Positions 46,438-56,529 of a stretch of DNA of 64,000 nt are shown here, in pieces. The stretch lies in contig JAZNYT010000010.1 in the NCBI GenBank assembly GCA_045594565.1, positions 1-64,000 of the forward strand. The letters run 5' to 3'. Within the stretch, counting starts at the first letter, position 1. Every line of letters starts with the position of its first letter. Under the pieces are notes generated by a model. It did no database searches. It had not been told where the DNA came from and saw only the letters and a list, made by a program, of their open reading frames with translations. Position numbers and translations under genes: made by a program. This DNA comes from RGIG6353 sp045594565. Its GTDB lineage: Bacteria; Bacillota; Clostridia; Oscillospirales; SIG627.

Positions 46438-47631
46438 TTATTCGGTAGTGTAGTTGTCGAAGTACCCCTGTATATAAACAATAGGTGTACCCTTGTCGCC
46501 CGAGCCTGATGTAAGATCGCAAAGAGAGCCGATAAGGTCGGTGAGACGGCGGGGTGTTGTACCCTCACTTGCCATTTTACCGAAAAGGTTTCCGTCCTTT
46601 TCCTTGATCTTGCCCTTAATAGCTTCCTTGAGAGCGTCGCCCGAGAGACCTGCAAATTCGTTATCTGCAAGGTACTTGAGCTTAAGCTCGTTGGGGGTTC
46701 CTTCAAGTCCTGCGGTATATGCGGGTGAAACAACGGGGTCAGCAAGCTCCCAAATCTTTCCTACGGGATCCTTGAAAGCTCCGTCGCCGTAAACCATAAC
46801 CTCAACAGTCTTACCTGTTGCATCAAAAATATTCTTCTGAATGGCATCAACTACAGGCTGACATTCGCGGGGGAAGAGCTTAACCTGGTCTTCGGTTGCC
46901 TTGTTAGAGCCAAGTAGACCGTAATGTTCGTTATATCCGCTGCCGTTGACGCTTTCGTTCAAAATCTCGTCAAGTCCGAATACACGCTCAGCGCCTGCTG
47001 CACGGAGAAGTCTCTTGCTTCTCGCTCTTGTATGAATATCGCAGGTAATAACGTTCTTGGTGTAATCAAGCACTGCACGGGGGTCGTTTGCAAAAATTAT
47101 TTCAGCCTCGGCGCCGCACTCCTTGATAAGAGTTTCATAGTACTCAACGTAGTCAATACCTGTAAATCTGTGCTTCTCATAACCGAAAAGCTCACGATAT
47201 TTTTTAAGGTCAAGAACGTCGCGGTAGGGATCAACTCCCTTTTCATCAAGGGCATCAAGAGAAATAAGGTGGTTTCCTACCTTGTCGGAGGGGTAAGAAA
47301 GCTGAAGAACTATCTTCTTTGCGCCTTTAGCGATACCTCTGAGACAAATAGCGAAGCGGTTACGGCTGAGGATAGGAAGAATAACACCAACGTCCTCGCC
47401 GCCGAGCTTTCTCTTCACATCGAAAGCTATATCATCAACCGATGCATAGTTACCCTGCGCACGAGCAACGATAGCTTCGGTCATGGCAATAATATCTCTG
47501 TCCCGAATTTCAAATCCCGCATCCCTCGATGCTTCGAGAACGGATTCGGTAACGATTTTTACAATATCGTCGCCGTTTCTGATAATAGGTGCACGAACAC
47601 CTCTGGAAACTGTACCGATTGTACGGCTCAT
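46438..47631 (-). CDS. Coenzyme F420-0:L-glutamate ligase-like protein
   Basis: A 397-residue protein of the CofE-related family found in Clostridia. Typical text: GDDIVKIVTESVLEASRDAG, DRDIIAMTEAIVARAQGNYA, LPILSRNRFAICLRGIAKGA, then the C-terminal VMVYGDGAFKDPVGKIWELA, DPVVSPAYTAGLEGTPNE. True CofE adds glutamate to coenzyme F420 using GTP. This form is much longer than archaeal CofE (about 250), no other F420 genes are here, and Clostridia generally lack F420, so it may ligate an amino acid to another substrate. ATG at 47631 has AAGGAG upstream. Confidence 0.8.
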   Translation of the reverse strand: MSRTIGTVSRGVRAPIIRNGDDIVKIVTESVLEASRDAGFEIRDRDIIAMTEAIVARAQGNYASVDDIAFDVKRKLGGEDVGVILPILSRNRFAICLRGIAKGAKKIVLQLSYPSDKVGNHLISLDALDEKGVDPYRDVLDLKKYRELFGYEKHRFTGIDYVEYYETLIKECGAEAEIIFANDPRAVLDYTKNVITCDIHTRARSKRLLRAAGAERVFGLDEILNESVNGSGYNEHYGLLGSNKATEDQVKLFPRECQPVVDAIQKNIFDATGKTVEVMVYGDGAFKDPVGKIWELADPVVSPAYTAGLEGTPNELKLKYLADNEFAGLSGDALKEAIKGKIKEKDGNLFGKMASEGTTPRRLTDLIGSLCDLTSGSGDKGTPIVYIQGYFDNYTTE

Positions 47632-47652
47632 AGTTTTAACACTCCTTGTTAC

Positions 47653-47715
47653 GCCGAGATACCTCGGCACATAAAATAACGTATATATTTTATACCAAAA
47701 GATAGTCTATGTAAA
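47653..47715 (-). promoter_or_regulatory. Promoter and leader hairpin of the F420-ligase-like gene
   Basis: TTTACA (47710-47715), 17 bases, TAAAAT (47687-47692) on the minus strand. The short leader contains GCCGAG-ATAC-CTCGGC (47653-47668), a six-base-pair hairpin a few bases upstream of the ribosome binding site, without a T run; it may stabilise the message or hold a regulator. Confidence 0.6.
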
Positions 47716-47751
47716 GATTTTTTTTAAATTTTTTCAAAAAAATTTATATTT

Positions 47752-48561
47752 TCAGTTATTTTCAACAAAATAACTGTTGTTGGTTTCTCGAAGAAGCCTT
47801 GCAGCGTTTTTGTAGAAAATCATTTCCTTTTCACTATCTGTTAAATTCGGGTCAAGTGCAACACCGCCAATATAGGCAGATGGATTACATACCGGATAGT
47901 CAGAGCCATACAAAAATCTTTCTACTCCAACCATCTTTATTCCGTACGGAAGAAGTCTGTTTCGCAAAACACCTGTACCGGAAATATCTAGCTTGTAATT
48001 CTCATTTTCCTTCATAAGTTCCAAATGCAGAAGGAAGGTTCCTTTTTCACCGGGATGCGCCGCCACAAAACGTGTTTTTGGGTGCTTCTTTATCATATTT
48101 ATAAAAGGCTCTTCAATAGTTGCGGTATGAAAATTGAAAATCATATCATATTCAGTTATGAGGTCTATTATTTCATCAAGATTCTCACTGCCATATCCCC
48201 AACCGTGAATATATGGAACAAGCTCTCCAACAAAGTTTATTCCAAGCTTATGCATTCTTTCAATTTCTTCAAGAGACTCTTTTAAAAATAGCGGTGACAC
48301 GTGAAAGCCGGGTATGTAAAAGCCACGGTACTTTTCGGCGAGGCGGATTGCTGTATCGTTAAGTGCTTTTATTCCTTGCCATGAAACGTCTTTCTCGGGA
48401 CGTGCATCTATAACAGAACCGCAAACATAGCTCACTCCCCATGAGTTCATTTCCTCTTTTATCAGAGTTTCGGGCATATCGAATGCATCACGGTACATAC
48501 AGATATTTTCATTTTTTACAAATGGGTGGGTATGAAAATCAATAATTTTAAAATTTTTCAT
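47752..48561 (-). CDS. Amidohydrolase-family protein (TIM barrel)
   Basis: A 269-residue metal-dependent hydrolase of the amidohydrolase_2 type: IIDFHTHPF (metal-binding HxH), YIPGFHVSP, a FNFHTATI His, RFVAAHPGEKG and FLYGSDYPVC with the catalytic Asp. Substrates range from decarboxylated acids to amides, so none is proposed. Its start overlaps the tadA stop by four bases, and it ends the long minus-strand run that starts at hprK. No clear terminator hairpin follows. Confidence 0.85.
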   Translation of the reverse strand: MKNFKIIDFHTHPFVKNENICMYRDAFDMPETLIKEEMNSWGVSYVCGSVIDARPEKDVSWQGIKALNDTAIRLAEKYRGFYIPGFHVSPLFLKESLEEIERMHKLGINFVGELVPYIHGWGYGSENLDEIIDLITEYDMIFNFHTATIEEPFINMIKKHPKTRFVAAHPGEKGTFLLHLELMKENENYKLDISGTGVLRNRLLPYGIKMVGVERFLYGSDYPVCNPSAYIGGVALDPNLTDSEKEMIFYKNAARLLRETNNSYFVENN

Positions 48562-49019
48562 ATACTACTCTCCTTCTTTTTCCTAAGTTCTTTGAAAAAA
48601 TCACTCAATTCTTTTGAGCATTCCTCCTCCATTATGCCTCCTATCACGTTTGGGTGGTGGTTATATGGGAAGGAATTGAAATCCGCAACGCTTCCGAAGG
48701 AGCCTGCTTTTTTATCGTACGCACCGAAATAAACGTTTCTTATTCTTGAATTTATTATAGCTCCCGCACACATAGGACAAGGCTCGAGGGTAACGTAGAG
48801 ATCGCACTCCCAGAGTCGCCATCCGCCAAGCTTACGGCAAGCCTTGTCTATAGCCATAATTTCGGCGTGGCAAAGGGCGTTCTTTTTCGTTTCTCTTTTA
48901 TTGTATCCAAAGGACACAATTTCCTCTCCTCTGACTATTACCGCCCCAACGGGTGTTTCGCCCTTTTTTGCGGCAAGGCGAGCATAATGAAGGGCTTTTT
49001 CCATATATTCTTTATTCAT
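48558..49019 (-). CDS. tadA: tRNA-specific adenosine deaminase
   Basis: A 153-residue zinc deaminase: CHAEIMAI (H51, catalytic E53) and EPCPMCAGAI (C81, C84), with the TadA-type GGWRLWECDLYVTLEP ahead of it. TadA converts A34 of arginine tRNA to inosine for wobble decoding. It overlaps the genes on both sides by four bases, so translation is coupled with the zinc-ribbon membrane protein and the amidohydrolase. Confidence 0.95.
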   Translation of the reverse strand: MNKEYMEKALHYARLAAKKGETPVGAVIVRGEEIVSFGYNKRETKKNALCHAEIMAIDKACRKLGGWRLWECDLYVTLEPCPMCAGAIINSRIRNVYFGAYDKKAGSFGSVADFNSFPYNHHPNVIGGIMEEECSKELSDFFKELRKKKESSI

Positions 49020-49891
49020 TTGAGCACCGTTTCCATAAGAAGCCTTAAAAGGAAGTAAAGGAGATATGCAAGTATAAAATAGAGTGCGATTCTTGGCAGC
49101 GCCTGTATTCGCATTTTGTCCTTGTACTTCTCTCTTTTTTCTACTTTTTTGATTTCCTTTTCTATCACAAACTCTTTGGCTTCGTCAGTAGGCTTGTAGT
49201 CGCGTTTTTCGATAAACCTCGCCTTCTCTGCACGGCGGGTCATGGTGAGAGTACCCTCGCTTCCCTCTGCCGCAACAATCTCGAGATTTTTTGCATCATA
49301 GGTCTCAATCAGCCACTGTTTACTTCTGCCGCATTTTTCGCAAGCTTCACTTGCGGTTGAATTTTTGTGAGAGCAAGAGCAAATCCAAGCATTTTCGCCG
49401 AATTTCGGCATGGCGATTGCAGGATAGCTTTCGTGAAGCGTCTCGCTTTCCTCCACAAGCTCACAGGCGGTAATTGTTGAAAGAGTCTGGTCTTTTATAA
49501 GCTCCGACTTCTTTCTTGAGGAAAAATTATATTTTTCTTTTCTGCCATCGCTGAAGGTAACCTCGGTAAGCACTATTTCAAAAGACTTATAAAAGCTTTC
49601 GGGAATAGGTATGTGAAGGTTCGCTCCCAGTATATCAGTTTTATCTTTCTTGAAATCGTATGTAATCTCCATCTTTTTATATGGCACAACGTTATTATCA
49701 AGAAAAAGATGAATAAGAAGTTTTGCACCTTTTATTTTTTCACCAGACACGTTTTTCATTCTTATAACAAGAGAATAGTCAAAGGTTTCGATGTCGTAAT
49801 AGTTTACCGCATCAATAAATTCAATAGGGCTATTCTCAAAAATGAAATTGAAGGGCATAGTGTTTATTTCTTTGTAATACTTTTTCTTCAT
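49016..49891 (-). CDS. Membrane protein with RanBP2-like zinc ribbon
   Basis: A 291-residue protein of unknown function. The N-terminal half (to about 150) is beta-rich. A ribbon follows (WICSCSHKNSTASEACEKCG), resembling the W-x-C...N...C-x-x-C pattern of RanBP2-type fingers. A charged linker precedes one C-terminal membrane helix (about 265-288, RIALYFILAYLLYFLLRLLM). It looks like a tail-anchored cytoplasmic protein. ATG at 49891 has AAAGGA upstream; the longer in-frame start lies inside the previous gene. Confidence 0.7.
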   Translation of the reverse strand: MKKKYYKEINTMPFNFIFENSPIEFIDAVNYYDIETFDYSLVIRMKNVSGEKIKGAKLLIHLFLDNNVVPYKKMEITYDFKKDKTDILGANLHIPIPESFYKSFEIVLTEVTFSDGRKEKYNFSSRKKSELIKDQTLSTITACELVEESETLHESYPAIAMPKFGENAWICSCSHKNSTASEACEKCGRSKQWLIETYDAKNLEIVAAEGSEGTLTMTRRAEKARFIEKRDYKPTDEAKEFVIEKEIKKVEKREKYKDKMRIQALPRIALYFILAYLLYFLLRLLMETVLK

Positions 49892-49901
49892 ATTTTTTCC
49901 T

Positions 49902-50435
49902 TTACATAAAAACGTAAGCCATAATATTATTGGCGGAATGTACAATAAACGGAATTTTTATATCGTCGGACTCTTTATAGATGAAATACAGTACAAGGCC
50001 TACAAAAAAAGCAGGGATGAATCTATCTATGCCGTGAAAAAGTCCGAAAATCAAGGATGATATGACAGGAGCAGAATACTTTCCGAATGCAGTTGGCAAA
50101 AGCTTTCTGAAAAACAACTCCTCATAAAAGGGTCCAAGCATTGTTATCAAAAAAGCGTTAATAAAGTTCTTTTCTATCATTGGTGATTGGGCTTGAGGAA
50201 AAAGCAAAGATAAGATAACCGAAAGCACTATAAAAAGAGGAACATATATCATAACTCTTTTAAAAGAAAACGGCTTTTCAAGGTCGCAAATTAAATTCAG
50301 CTCTTTTCTGAAAAACACAAGTACCGCAGTAAAGAAAATATAACTTAAAGCAGCACTTCTTGAAAAATAAAAAAATATCTGCAGAATTACAGTTGCCGCA
50401 AGTATGCGGCAACTGTAGAGAAGGTTTCTTGTCAT
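49902..50435 (-). CDS. CPBP-family intramembrane glutamic protease
   Basis: A 177-residue membrane protein with about six segments and the three CPBP (Abi/CAAX protease) motifs: GPFYEELFFRKLLPT (EExxFR), IFGLFHGIDRF (FxxxH) and PFIVHSANNIMAY (HxxxN). Such enzymes cleave membrane-embedded peptides; some mature bacteriocins or CAAX-type proteins. No substrate gene is adjacent. It overlaps the PBP stop by four bases, so it is coupled to the PBP gene. Confidence 0.88.
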   Translation of the reverse strand: MTRNLLYSCRILAATVILQIFFYFSRSAALSYIFFTAVLVFFRKELNLICDLEKPFSFKRVMIYVPLFIVLSVILSLLFPQAQSPMIEKNFINAFLITMLGPFYEELFFRKLLPTAFGKYSAPVISSLIFGLFHGIDRFIPAFFVGLVLYFIYKESDDIKIPFIVHSANNIMAYVFM

Positions 50436-52975
50436 TCAGCTTTTTCTTCCCCTTCTTCTCCCTCTTCTTCGTCCTCAAATTCCTCCGGATGCTCAAGTCG
50501 ATAGATTTCACAAAGAGTAGCCCAGGATTCGTTATTCGTGTTGTTATGCTCCACGCACCAGCTGTTAACAGGGCGTGTTACACCCGACGTATATCCCGGT
50601 AAGGTTCCATTGACATAGAGATTTATAAAGAAGGGTAAATTCGTTTCGGTAGGATAAATATAATCAGACGGTACGTCCATATAGGTATACTGGGCATCGG
50701 TTACCGCCGCATCCTTTTCAAGACGTCTCTTTTCGTTTCTGATAAGAGCGATGGTTACAACACCTTCCTTTGGGCATCCCGCTCCTGCAACGGAACCCGT
50801 CCCCGTACACCACTGAACAGGAACGTGTACGTCACAGGTAGTTGTAGGGATACTGTCTCTTGTAGCATATCCCGTTGCCACTCTTGAGCCTCTCGGGTCA
50901 AGTGAACAGTACTCGCCAACAAGGAGTCCCGAGTCTCTGCAATAGGTGTAGGCGGAAAGCTCAGAATAGTCGAAGTGACGAAGAGCAGGTCCTCCATTCT
51001 TAGCGGATTCTATATAGTCCTCGTGTATTTTGTTCATTACAAGGTCCCAAAGAGTAAGAGAGGGACTGGGCTGTAAATTGGGAAGGTATCTCGGCTGTTC
51101 GTAGCCGAACCACACACCGCCTACGAAATAGGGTGTATATCCCACAAAATAGATATCCTTGTTATCGTTTGTTGTACCTGTCTTTGCGGCAACGTCAACC
51201 TTGCTTGTAACGGTGAGTCTTCTTGCGGTACCGTAGCCTGCGGGATTTGCAACCTCTTCGAGCATATTGGTCATCAGCTGGGCGGTACCCGTGCTGAGTA
51301 CTACTTCACTATCCTCTTCGTTAGAGAGAATAATATTTCCGTTTGCATCACAAACCTTGATGTAGGTTCTCGAAGCGGTATAAACACCCGAATTTGCAAA
51401 GGTAGCGTAAGCGGTGGTTATATCTCTGATAGTTACACCGTGAGTAAGACCACCAAGAGCCTTGGCAAGTCCCATATCGTTAGATGTGCCCGAGTCAACG
51501 AGGGTTGATATTCTGAACTTATCACGAAGGAAATAGAAGGATTCCTCGGCACCGATCTCCTCCATAAGCCTTACTGCGACGGTATTTACCGAACGGATAA
51601 TGGCATCGCAAACACTGGTGTAGCCTCTGTACTGGTTAGGTGAGTTGGATGGCCATAGCTTGCCTGTTGCGGGATTTACATTTACGGGATAGTCGTCAAC
51701 AATGGTAGAATATCCTGCAATTCCTGCCTCTATCGCCTGTGCATAAACTGCAATAGGCTTAAAGGATGAGCCGGGCTGACGGCGTGACATTGTAGCGTTA
51801 TTCCAGTCACCGTTGGTCTTCTTCTCCCCTCTCGCACCTATAACTCCAAGAACGTTACTGTTATATGGGTTTATAACTATCATAGCCGATTCGGGCTGTA
51901 CGCCTTCAAGCTTGGGGTAGTTTTCTTCATTTGCAAAGACCTCGTCCATAGCCGACTGTACCTTACGGTCAACGGTGGAATAGATCTTCAGACCGCCCGA
52001 ATACACAAGCTTTGTAGCGGTGTTTTCGTCCAATCCCTTTTCTTCCATAAGGTCGGAGATAACGTCTGCTATAAGAACCTCGGTAAACCATGAATGGACT
52101 ACCGCATCCTCCTCTTCCTTCTCATAATCGTCATCGTCAAAGAATACAAGCTTTGCTCCTATCGCCTTTTTGTGCTCGTCTTTGCTTATATACTTTTGCT
52201 CAAGCATCTGGTCGAGGATTACTTCCTGACGGTATTTGTTGTTTTCGGGATTCTGAATGGGGTCGTAATAGGTAGGTCTGTTAGTAATTGCCGCAAGGGA
52301 TGCGCACTCTGCGAGAGTAAGCTCGGAAACGTCCTTATGGAAATAGAAGTTTGCCGCCGACTGTACTCCGTTACAGCCCTGTGACATATAGATAGTATTG
52401 AGGTACATTTCAAGGATATCTTCCTTGCTCTTCTTCTCCTCAAGAGAGAGAGCACGGAAAATTTCCTCTATTTTTCTCTGTATTTTAACGTCCTTGTCAC
52501 CCGATACGTTCTTTATAAGCTGCTGGGTGATAGTCGAACCGCCGTAGCCGAAGGAGCCTGTTTTAAATACTGTTACAACCGCACCGAGAGTTCTTTTCCA
52601 GTCAACTCCCTTGTGGTCCCAGAAGCGCTGGTCTTCAATAGCGACGAAGGCGTTTATAAGATGCTCGGGAATATCGTCGTAGGAAACCCAAAGGCGGTTT
52701 TCACTGCCGTGTATTCTCTCCTCCTCCCACTCTATCCAGTTACCGACAGTTCTCTCTTCATCGGTATAATCCATATAGTAGATAGAGGTAGTCTGGTCAA
52801 GGTCAAGCTTTAAGTTCTCGATATCGTATTCGGTATTTACATAGCTCTTGATGTACATAGCAAGAGCAAGTCCCATAATAGTGCCCGATATCATCATTAT
52901 AAGAAAAATAGTCAACAGAGTGTTAAGAACTCCTTTGAGAATCTTCTTTGTTCTGTCAGAACTGCGTTTTTTCAT
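50432..52975 (-). CDS. Class A penicillin-binding protein (PBP1A type)
   Basis: An 847-residue bifunctional peptidoglycan synthase. Membrane helix at about 19-42; GT51 glycosyltransferase with EDQRFWDHKG (catalytic E114) and GGSTITQQLIKN (145-156); transpeptidase with SSFK at 403-406 (nucleophile S403), SVN at 462-464 and KTGT at 598-601. A Cys-containing C-terminal extension follows (about 680-790) and the protein ends in a strongly acidic tail. It polymerises and cross-links peptidoglycan outside the membrane. It lies 17 bases downstream of dnaE. Confidence 0.95.
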   Translation of the reverse strand: MKKRSSDRTKKILKGVLNTLLTIFLIMMISGTIMGLALAMYIKSYVNTEYDIENLKLDLDQTTSIYYMDYTDEERTVGNWIEWEEERIHGSENRLWVSYDDIPEHLINAFVAIEDQRFWDHKGVDWKRTLGAVVTVFKTGSFGYGGSTITQQLIKNVSGDKDVKIQRKIEEIFRALSLEEKKSKEDILEMYLNTIYMSQGCNGVQSAANFYFHKDVSELTLAECASLAAITNRPTYYDPIQNPENNKYRQEVILDQMLEQKYISKDEHKKAIGAKLVFFDDDDYEKEEEDAVVHSWFTEVLIADVISDLMEEKGLDENTATKLVYSGGLKIYSTVDRKVQSAMDEVFANEENYPKLEGVQPESAMIVINPYNSNVLGVIGARGEKKTNGDWNNATMSRRQPGSSFKPIAVYAQAIEAGIAGYSTIVDDYPVNVNPATGKLWPSNSPNQYRGYTSVCDAIIRSVNTVAVRLMEEIGAEESFYFLRDKFRISTLVDSGTSNDMGLAKALGGLTHGVTIRDITTAYATFANSGVYTASRTYIKVCDANGNIILSNEEDSEVVLSTGTAQLMTNMLEEVANPAGYGTARRLTVTSKVDVAAKTGTTNDNKDIYFVGYTPYFVGGVWFGYEQPRYLPNLQPSPSLTLWDLVMNKIHEDYIESAKNGGPALRHFDYSELSAYTYCRDSGLLVGEYCSLDPRGSRVATGYATRDSIPTTTCDVHVPVQWCTGTGSVAGAGCPKEGVVTIALIRNEKRRLEKDAAVTDAQYTYMDVPSDYIYPTETNLPFFINLYVNGTLPGYTSGVTRPVNSWCVEHNNTNNESWATLCEIYRLEHPEEFEDEEEGEEGEEKAE

Positions 52976-52992
52976 CTGTTTCCTCCGTTTTT

Positions 52993-55900
52993 TTACTTAA
53001 CAACAACGTTTTCTTTTCCAACAAGCTTTCCAAGGCTTTCGATAAGCTCACCCGACGCATCGGCTAATGCGCCTACAAGCCTGAACTGCTTTTTCTCGTC
53101 TTCTACGAATATGATAACGGGTACGTTCCCGTCGAATATTCCAACAAGTGCTCCCACTCTTTTGAGAAGTGGCTCGTCGTGCGTTTTAAGTCTTACGTAA
53201 ATCTTTGAGGGTGCGGTGTCTCTTTTCTGCTCGATGCGAGGCTTTACGTCTTCACCGTATCTTATCATCTTGGGAAATACTTTTGCTTCAGGTTGTGTGT
53301 CGGTGAACTTATCATCGGGGACGGCGTATCTTATACCCCTTGCAAGAAGCTTCACCTCATCGTCCTTTTGAGATATTTCACTCTTTACAACCACTACCTT
53401 ATCCTTGTCTATTAAGGAGGCGGTGCTTTCATAGGTCTTGGAAAACACAACCACTTCAGCAGATGAGGATACGTCAAAAATGGTGAAGAACGCCATAAGC
53501 GCCCCGGTCTTTGTGTCCTTTATCTTCTTTTCTCCCACAACGCCCAGTATGTCTACCACCTGTCCTTCTCGGTAGTCGCCCGTATCATTTTCGAGAGAAA
53601 GTCTTATATCGGTAATCGCAGCGCATCGTCTGCTCTCTTTTTTATAGTCGTCAAGAGGATGTCCCGAAAGGTATACTCCCGTGACGCTCTTTTCCATATT
53701 GAGTCTTTCGGTGAGAGTGTCGGGGGTAAGCTCGGGGTAAGTGAGCTTAAAGAGCGTTTCTCCGGTATCGCCCTCCGAGAAGAGATCGAGCTGACCCGTA
53801 ACGTTACGCCTGTTCATATCCGAAAGGGTAGTTATTGCAGAATCAAGCACACCCACCTTTTCGCTTCGCGAATGGGGAAACTCATCGAGAGCACCTGCGA
53901 AAATAAGACTTTCCACCATTTTTCGATTTAGTGTTACGGTGGACATCCTTTGAAGAAAGTCCTCAAAATCTCGGAATCGTCCGTTTTCTCTTTCAAGTAC
54001 AATAGCGTTTACAAAATTTATACCAACGTTCTTTACCGCGAGAAGTCCGAATCGTATGCCGTCATCCGTTATGCCGAATCCCGCGTCGCTTTCGTTGATA
54101 TCGGGAGGCAGTACCTTTATACCGCAGGACCTGCAATCGCTGACGTAAAAGTTTACCTTTTCCTCGTCATCGAGGGTAGAGGTTATGAGAGACGCCATGT
54201 ACTGCTTCGGATAGTAGCACTTAAGATACGCGGTCTGGTAGGTCAGGTAGCTGTATGCGCAGGCATGTGATTTATTGAAGGCGTATTTTGCAAATTCCGC
54301 CATATCGTCGAAAAGCTGCTCTGCCCTTTTCTTATCCACACCCCTTGAAACAGCGCCTTCTATAAACGTACCTCTCTCGCTTTCCATAACGTCGGCTTTT
54401 TTCTTCGCCATGGCACGTCTCACTATATCGGCGTGTCCGTATGAATAGCCTGCGACCTCGCGGAAAATCTGCATTACCTGTTCCTGATATACTATACATC
54501 CGTAGGTAAGAGAAAGAATATCCTTAAGGCATGGTGGGTCATAGGTTATCTCGGAGCGTTTTTTACTGTTCTCGATATATTTCGGTATTGCATCCATAGG
54601 TCCGGGGCGGTACAGGGCGATTGCCGCCGTTATGTCCTCCACCGACTGCGGACGGAGTCTCATTATAACGTTTTTCATTCCGTGAGACTCAATCTGAAAC
54701 ATACCCGATGTATTACCGTCAGATACGTATTCAAATACCTTCTTGTCCTCATAGTCGATTTTCGACAAATCAAAGGACGGGTTCGTTTTCTTTATCATTC
54801 TCACCGCCGTATCAATAACGGTAAGATAGCGAAGACCAAGAAAGTCTATTTTAAGAAGTCCAAGGTCTGCTATGGTATTCATAGGATACTGAGTTATCAC
54901 CGCATCTCCGCTTGTGCAAAGAGGTACGTATTCACTTACCGGATTATCGGTTATTACCACCGCCGCCGCGTGAACGGATGCGTGTCTCGGCATTCCCTCA
55001 AGTGTACGGGATATATTTATAAGCCTTTTTACGTCGGGGAATGTTAGATATTTATCCTTCAGCTCCCCTACCTCATCTATGGCTTTGTCAATAGTCATAT
55101 CAAGTCTACGTGGGATAAGCCTTGCCACCTCGTCAACGTTTGCATAAGGCATACCCATAGCACGTCCTACGTCACGCACTACCGCACGAGCCGCCATGGT
55201 ATTAAAGGTGATAATCTGCGAAACGTGGCTCTGTCCGTATTTCTCCGCAACGTACTCTATCACCTCGTGTCGTCTTTCCTGACAGAAGTCGATATCAAAG
55301 TCGGGCATACTAACTCTTTCGGGATTTAAAAATCTTTCGAAGAGAAGCTTGTGCTTTATAGGGTCGATTCCGGTAATTCCAAGGCAGTACGCCGCGAGGC
55401 TTCCCGCTCCCGAGCCTCTGCCGGGACCTACGGGAATACCGTGGCTTTTGGCATAATTCACAAAATCGCGTACAATGAGAAAGTACTCGCAAAAGCCCAT
55501 TTCTATAATAACCGAAAGCTCGTAGTCTACCCTCTTTCTGTATTCTTCCTTTTCGTCGGAATCTACGTGGCTTTCACGGAAAATTCTGTCAAGTCCTTCA
55601 CGGACGAGCTTTTTGAGGTAGTCCTCGTTTGTCATTCCCTCGTTGTTTTTGAAGGATGGCAAAAAGTGAGCGTCAAAATCAAAATCAAAATTGCACTTAT
55701 CGGCAATTTTACCGCTATTTTCTATGGCTTCGGGAAAAGCGCGGAAAAGTGTTTCCATTTCCTCGGTGGATTTAAGGTAGAATTCATCAGTCTTAAAGCC
55801 CTCGGGGCGTCCCCCGTCTATCGTTGTATTGGTCTGTATGCACATCAGCACCGCGTGGCTGTCGGCATCGGTTTTGTCAAGATAGTGAACGTCGTTGGTT

Positions 55901-56505
55901 GCTACGAGAGGAATATTCTCCTCTCTTGATATACGAAGGAGTCCTGAATTTGAGGTAGCTTCCTCGGCAATAAAATGATTCTGCACCTCAAGGTAGAAAT
56001 CCTCTCCGAATATCTCCTTCATTTCACGGGCATAAGATAGCGCCCCATCAAAATCTCCTGACAATATATACTGAGGTATTCGGCCTCCTATACAGGCAGA
56101 GAGGGCAATGAGTCCCTCGTGGTAGAGGCGAAGAGTTTTCATATCTATTCTCGGCTTTGAATAAAAGCCTTCGGTATGCGCTATTGAATTGAGCTTTATG
56201 AGGTTCTTATAGCCTTTTTCGTTTTTTACGAGAAGAACTAAATGGTAATTTTCGCGGTCGAGGGAATGAAGCTTGTCCTCAAGCCCTCTCGATGCCATGT
56301 ACATCTCACATCCGATAATAGGCTTGACGCCTGCTTTTTTCGCTGCCTTGTAAAAATCCACCGCACCGTACATTACGCCGTGGTCGGCTATGGCACCAGC
56401 CTTCTGACCGTGCTCTTTCACGCGGTCAAAAAGAGAGTCTATACGGCAAGCGCCGTCAAGCAGACTGTATTCGGTATGAAGGTGAAGATGTACGAAATCC
56501 GCCAT
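52993..56505 (-). CDS. dnaE: DNA polymerase III alpha subunit DnaE
   Basis: A 1170-residue replicative polymerase of the DnaE1 type. Order: PHP domain (HLHLHTEYSLLDGA at the N-terminus), palm (PVGPGRGSGAGSLAAYCLGI and PDFDIDFCQERR with catalytic Asp), thumb and fingers, tandem helix-hairpin-helix (about 830-890) and C-terminal OB fold (VDILGVVGEKKIKDTKTG). PolC, the other Gram-positive replicase, is not in the window. AAAGGA precedes the ATG. Its place after whiA is the Firmicute norm. Confidence 0.97.
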   Translation of the reverse strand: MADFVHLHLHTEYSLLDGACRIDSLFDRVKEHGQKAGAIADHGVMYGAVDFYKAAKKAGVKPIIGCEMYMASRGLEDKLHSLDRENYHLVLLVKNEKGYKNLIKLNSIAHTEGFYSKPRIDMKTLRLYHEGLIALSACIGGRIPQYILSGDFDGALSYAREMKEIFGEDFYLEVQNHFIAEEATSNSGLLRISREENIPLVATNDVHYLDKTDADSHAVLMCIQTNTTIDGGRPEGFKTDEFYLKSTEEMETLFRAFPEAIENSGKIADKCNFDFDFDAHFLPSFKNNEGMTNEDYLKKLVREGLDRIFRESHVDSDEKEEYRKRVDYELSVIIEMGFCEYFLIVRDFVNYAKSHGIPVGPGRGSGAGSLAAYCLGITGIDPIKHKLLFERFLNPERVSMPDFDIDFCQERRHEVIEYVAEKYGQSHVSQIITFNTMAARAVVRDVGRAMGMPYANVDEVARLIPRRLDMTIDKAIDEVGELKDKYLTFPDVKRLINISRTLEGMPRHASVHAAAVVITDNPVSEYVPLCTSGDAVITQYPMNTIADLGLLKIDFLGLRYLTVIDTAVRMIKKTNPSFDLSKIDYEDKKVFEYVSDGNTSGMFQIESHGMKNVIMRLRPQSVEDITAAIALYRPGPMDAIPKYIENSKKRSEITYDPPCLKDILSLTYGCIVYQEQVMQIFREVAGYSYGHADIVRRAMAKKKADVMESERGTFIEGAVSRGVDKKRAEQLFDDMAEFAKYAFNKSHACAYSYLTYQTAYLKCYYPKQYMASLITSTLDDEEKVNFYVSDCRSCGIKVLPPDINESDAGFGITDDGIRFGLLAVKNVGINFVNAIVLERENGRFRDFEDFLQRMSTVTLNRKMVESLIFAGALDEFPHSRSEKVGVLDSAITTLSDMNRRNVTGQLDLFSEGDTGETLFKLTYPELTPDTLTERLNMEKSVTGVYLSGHPLDDYKKESRRCAAITDIRLSLENDTGDYREGQVVDILGVVGEKKIKDTKTGALMAFFTIFDVSSSAEVVVFSKTYESTASLIDKDKVVVVKSEISQKDDEVKLLARGIRYAVPDDKFTDTQPEAKVFPKMIRYGEDVKPRIEQKRDTAPSKIYVRLKTHDEPLLKRVGALVGIFDGNVPVIIFVEDEKKQFRLVGALADASGELIESLGKLVGKENVVVK

Positions 56506-56529
56506 TTTTGTCCTTTCCTTACGTTTTTT

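Noticed and set aside
46270..46509. Plus-strand frame of 79 codons past the toxin locus
   Set aside because: It runs into the end of the F420-ligase-like gene, lacks a ribosome binding site and has no recognisable pattern.
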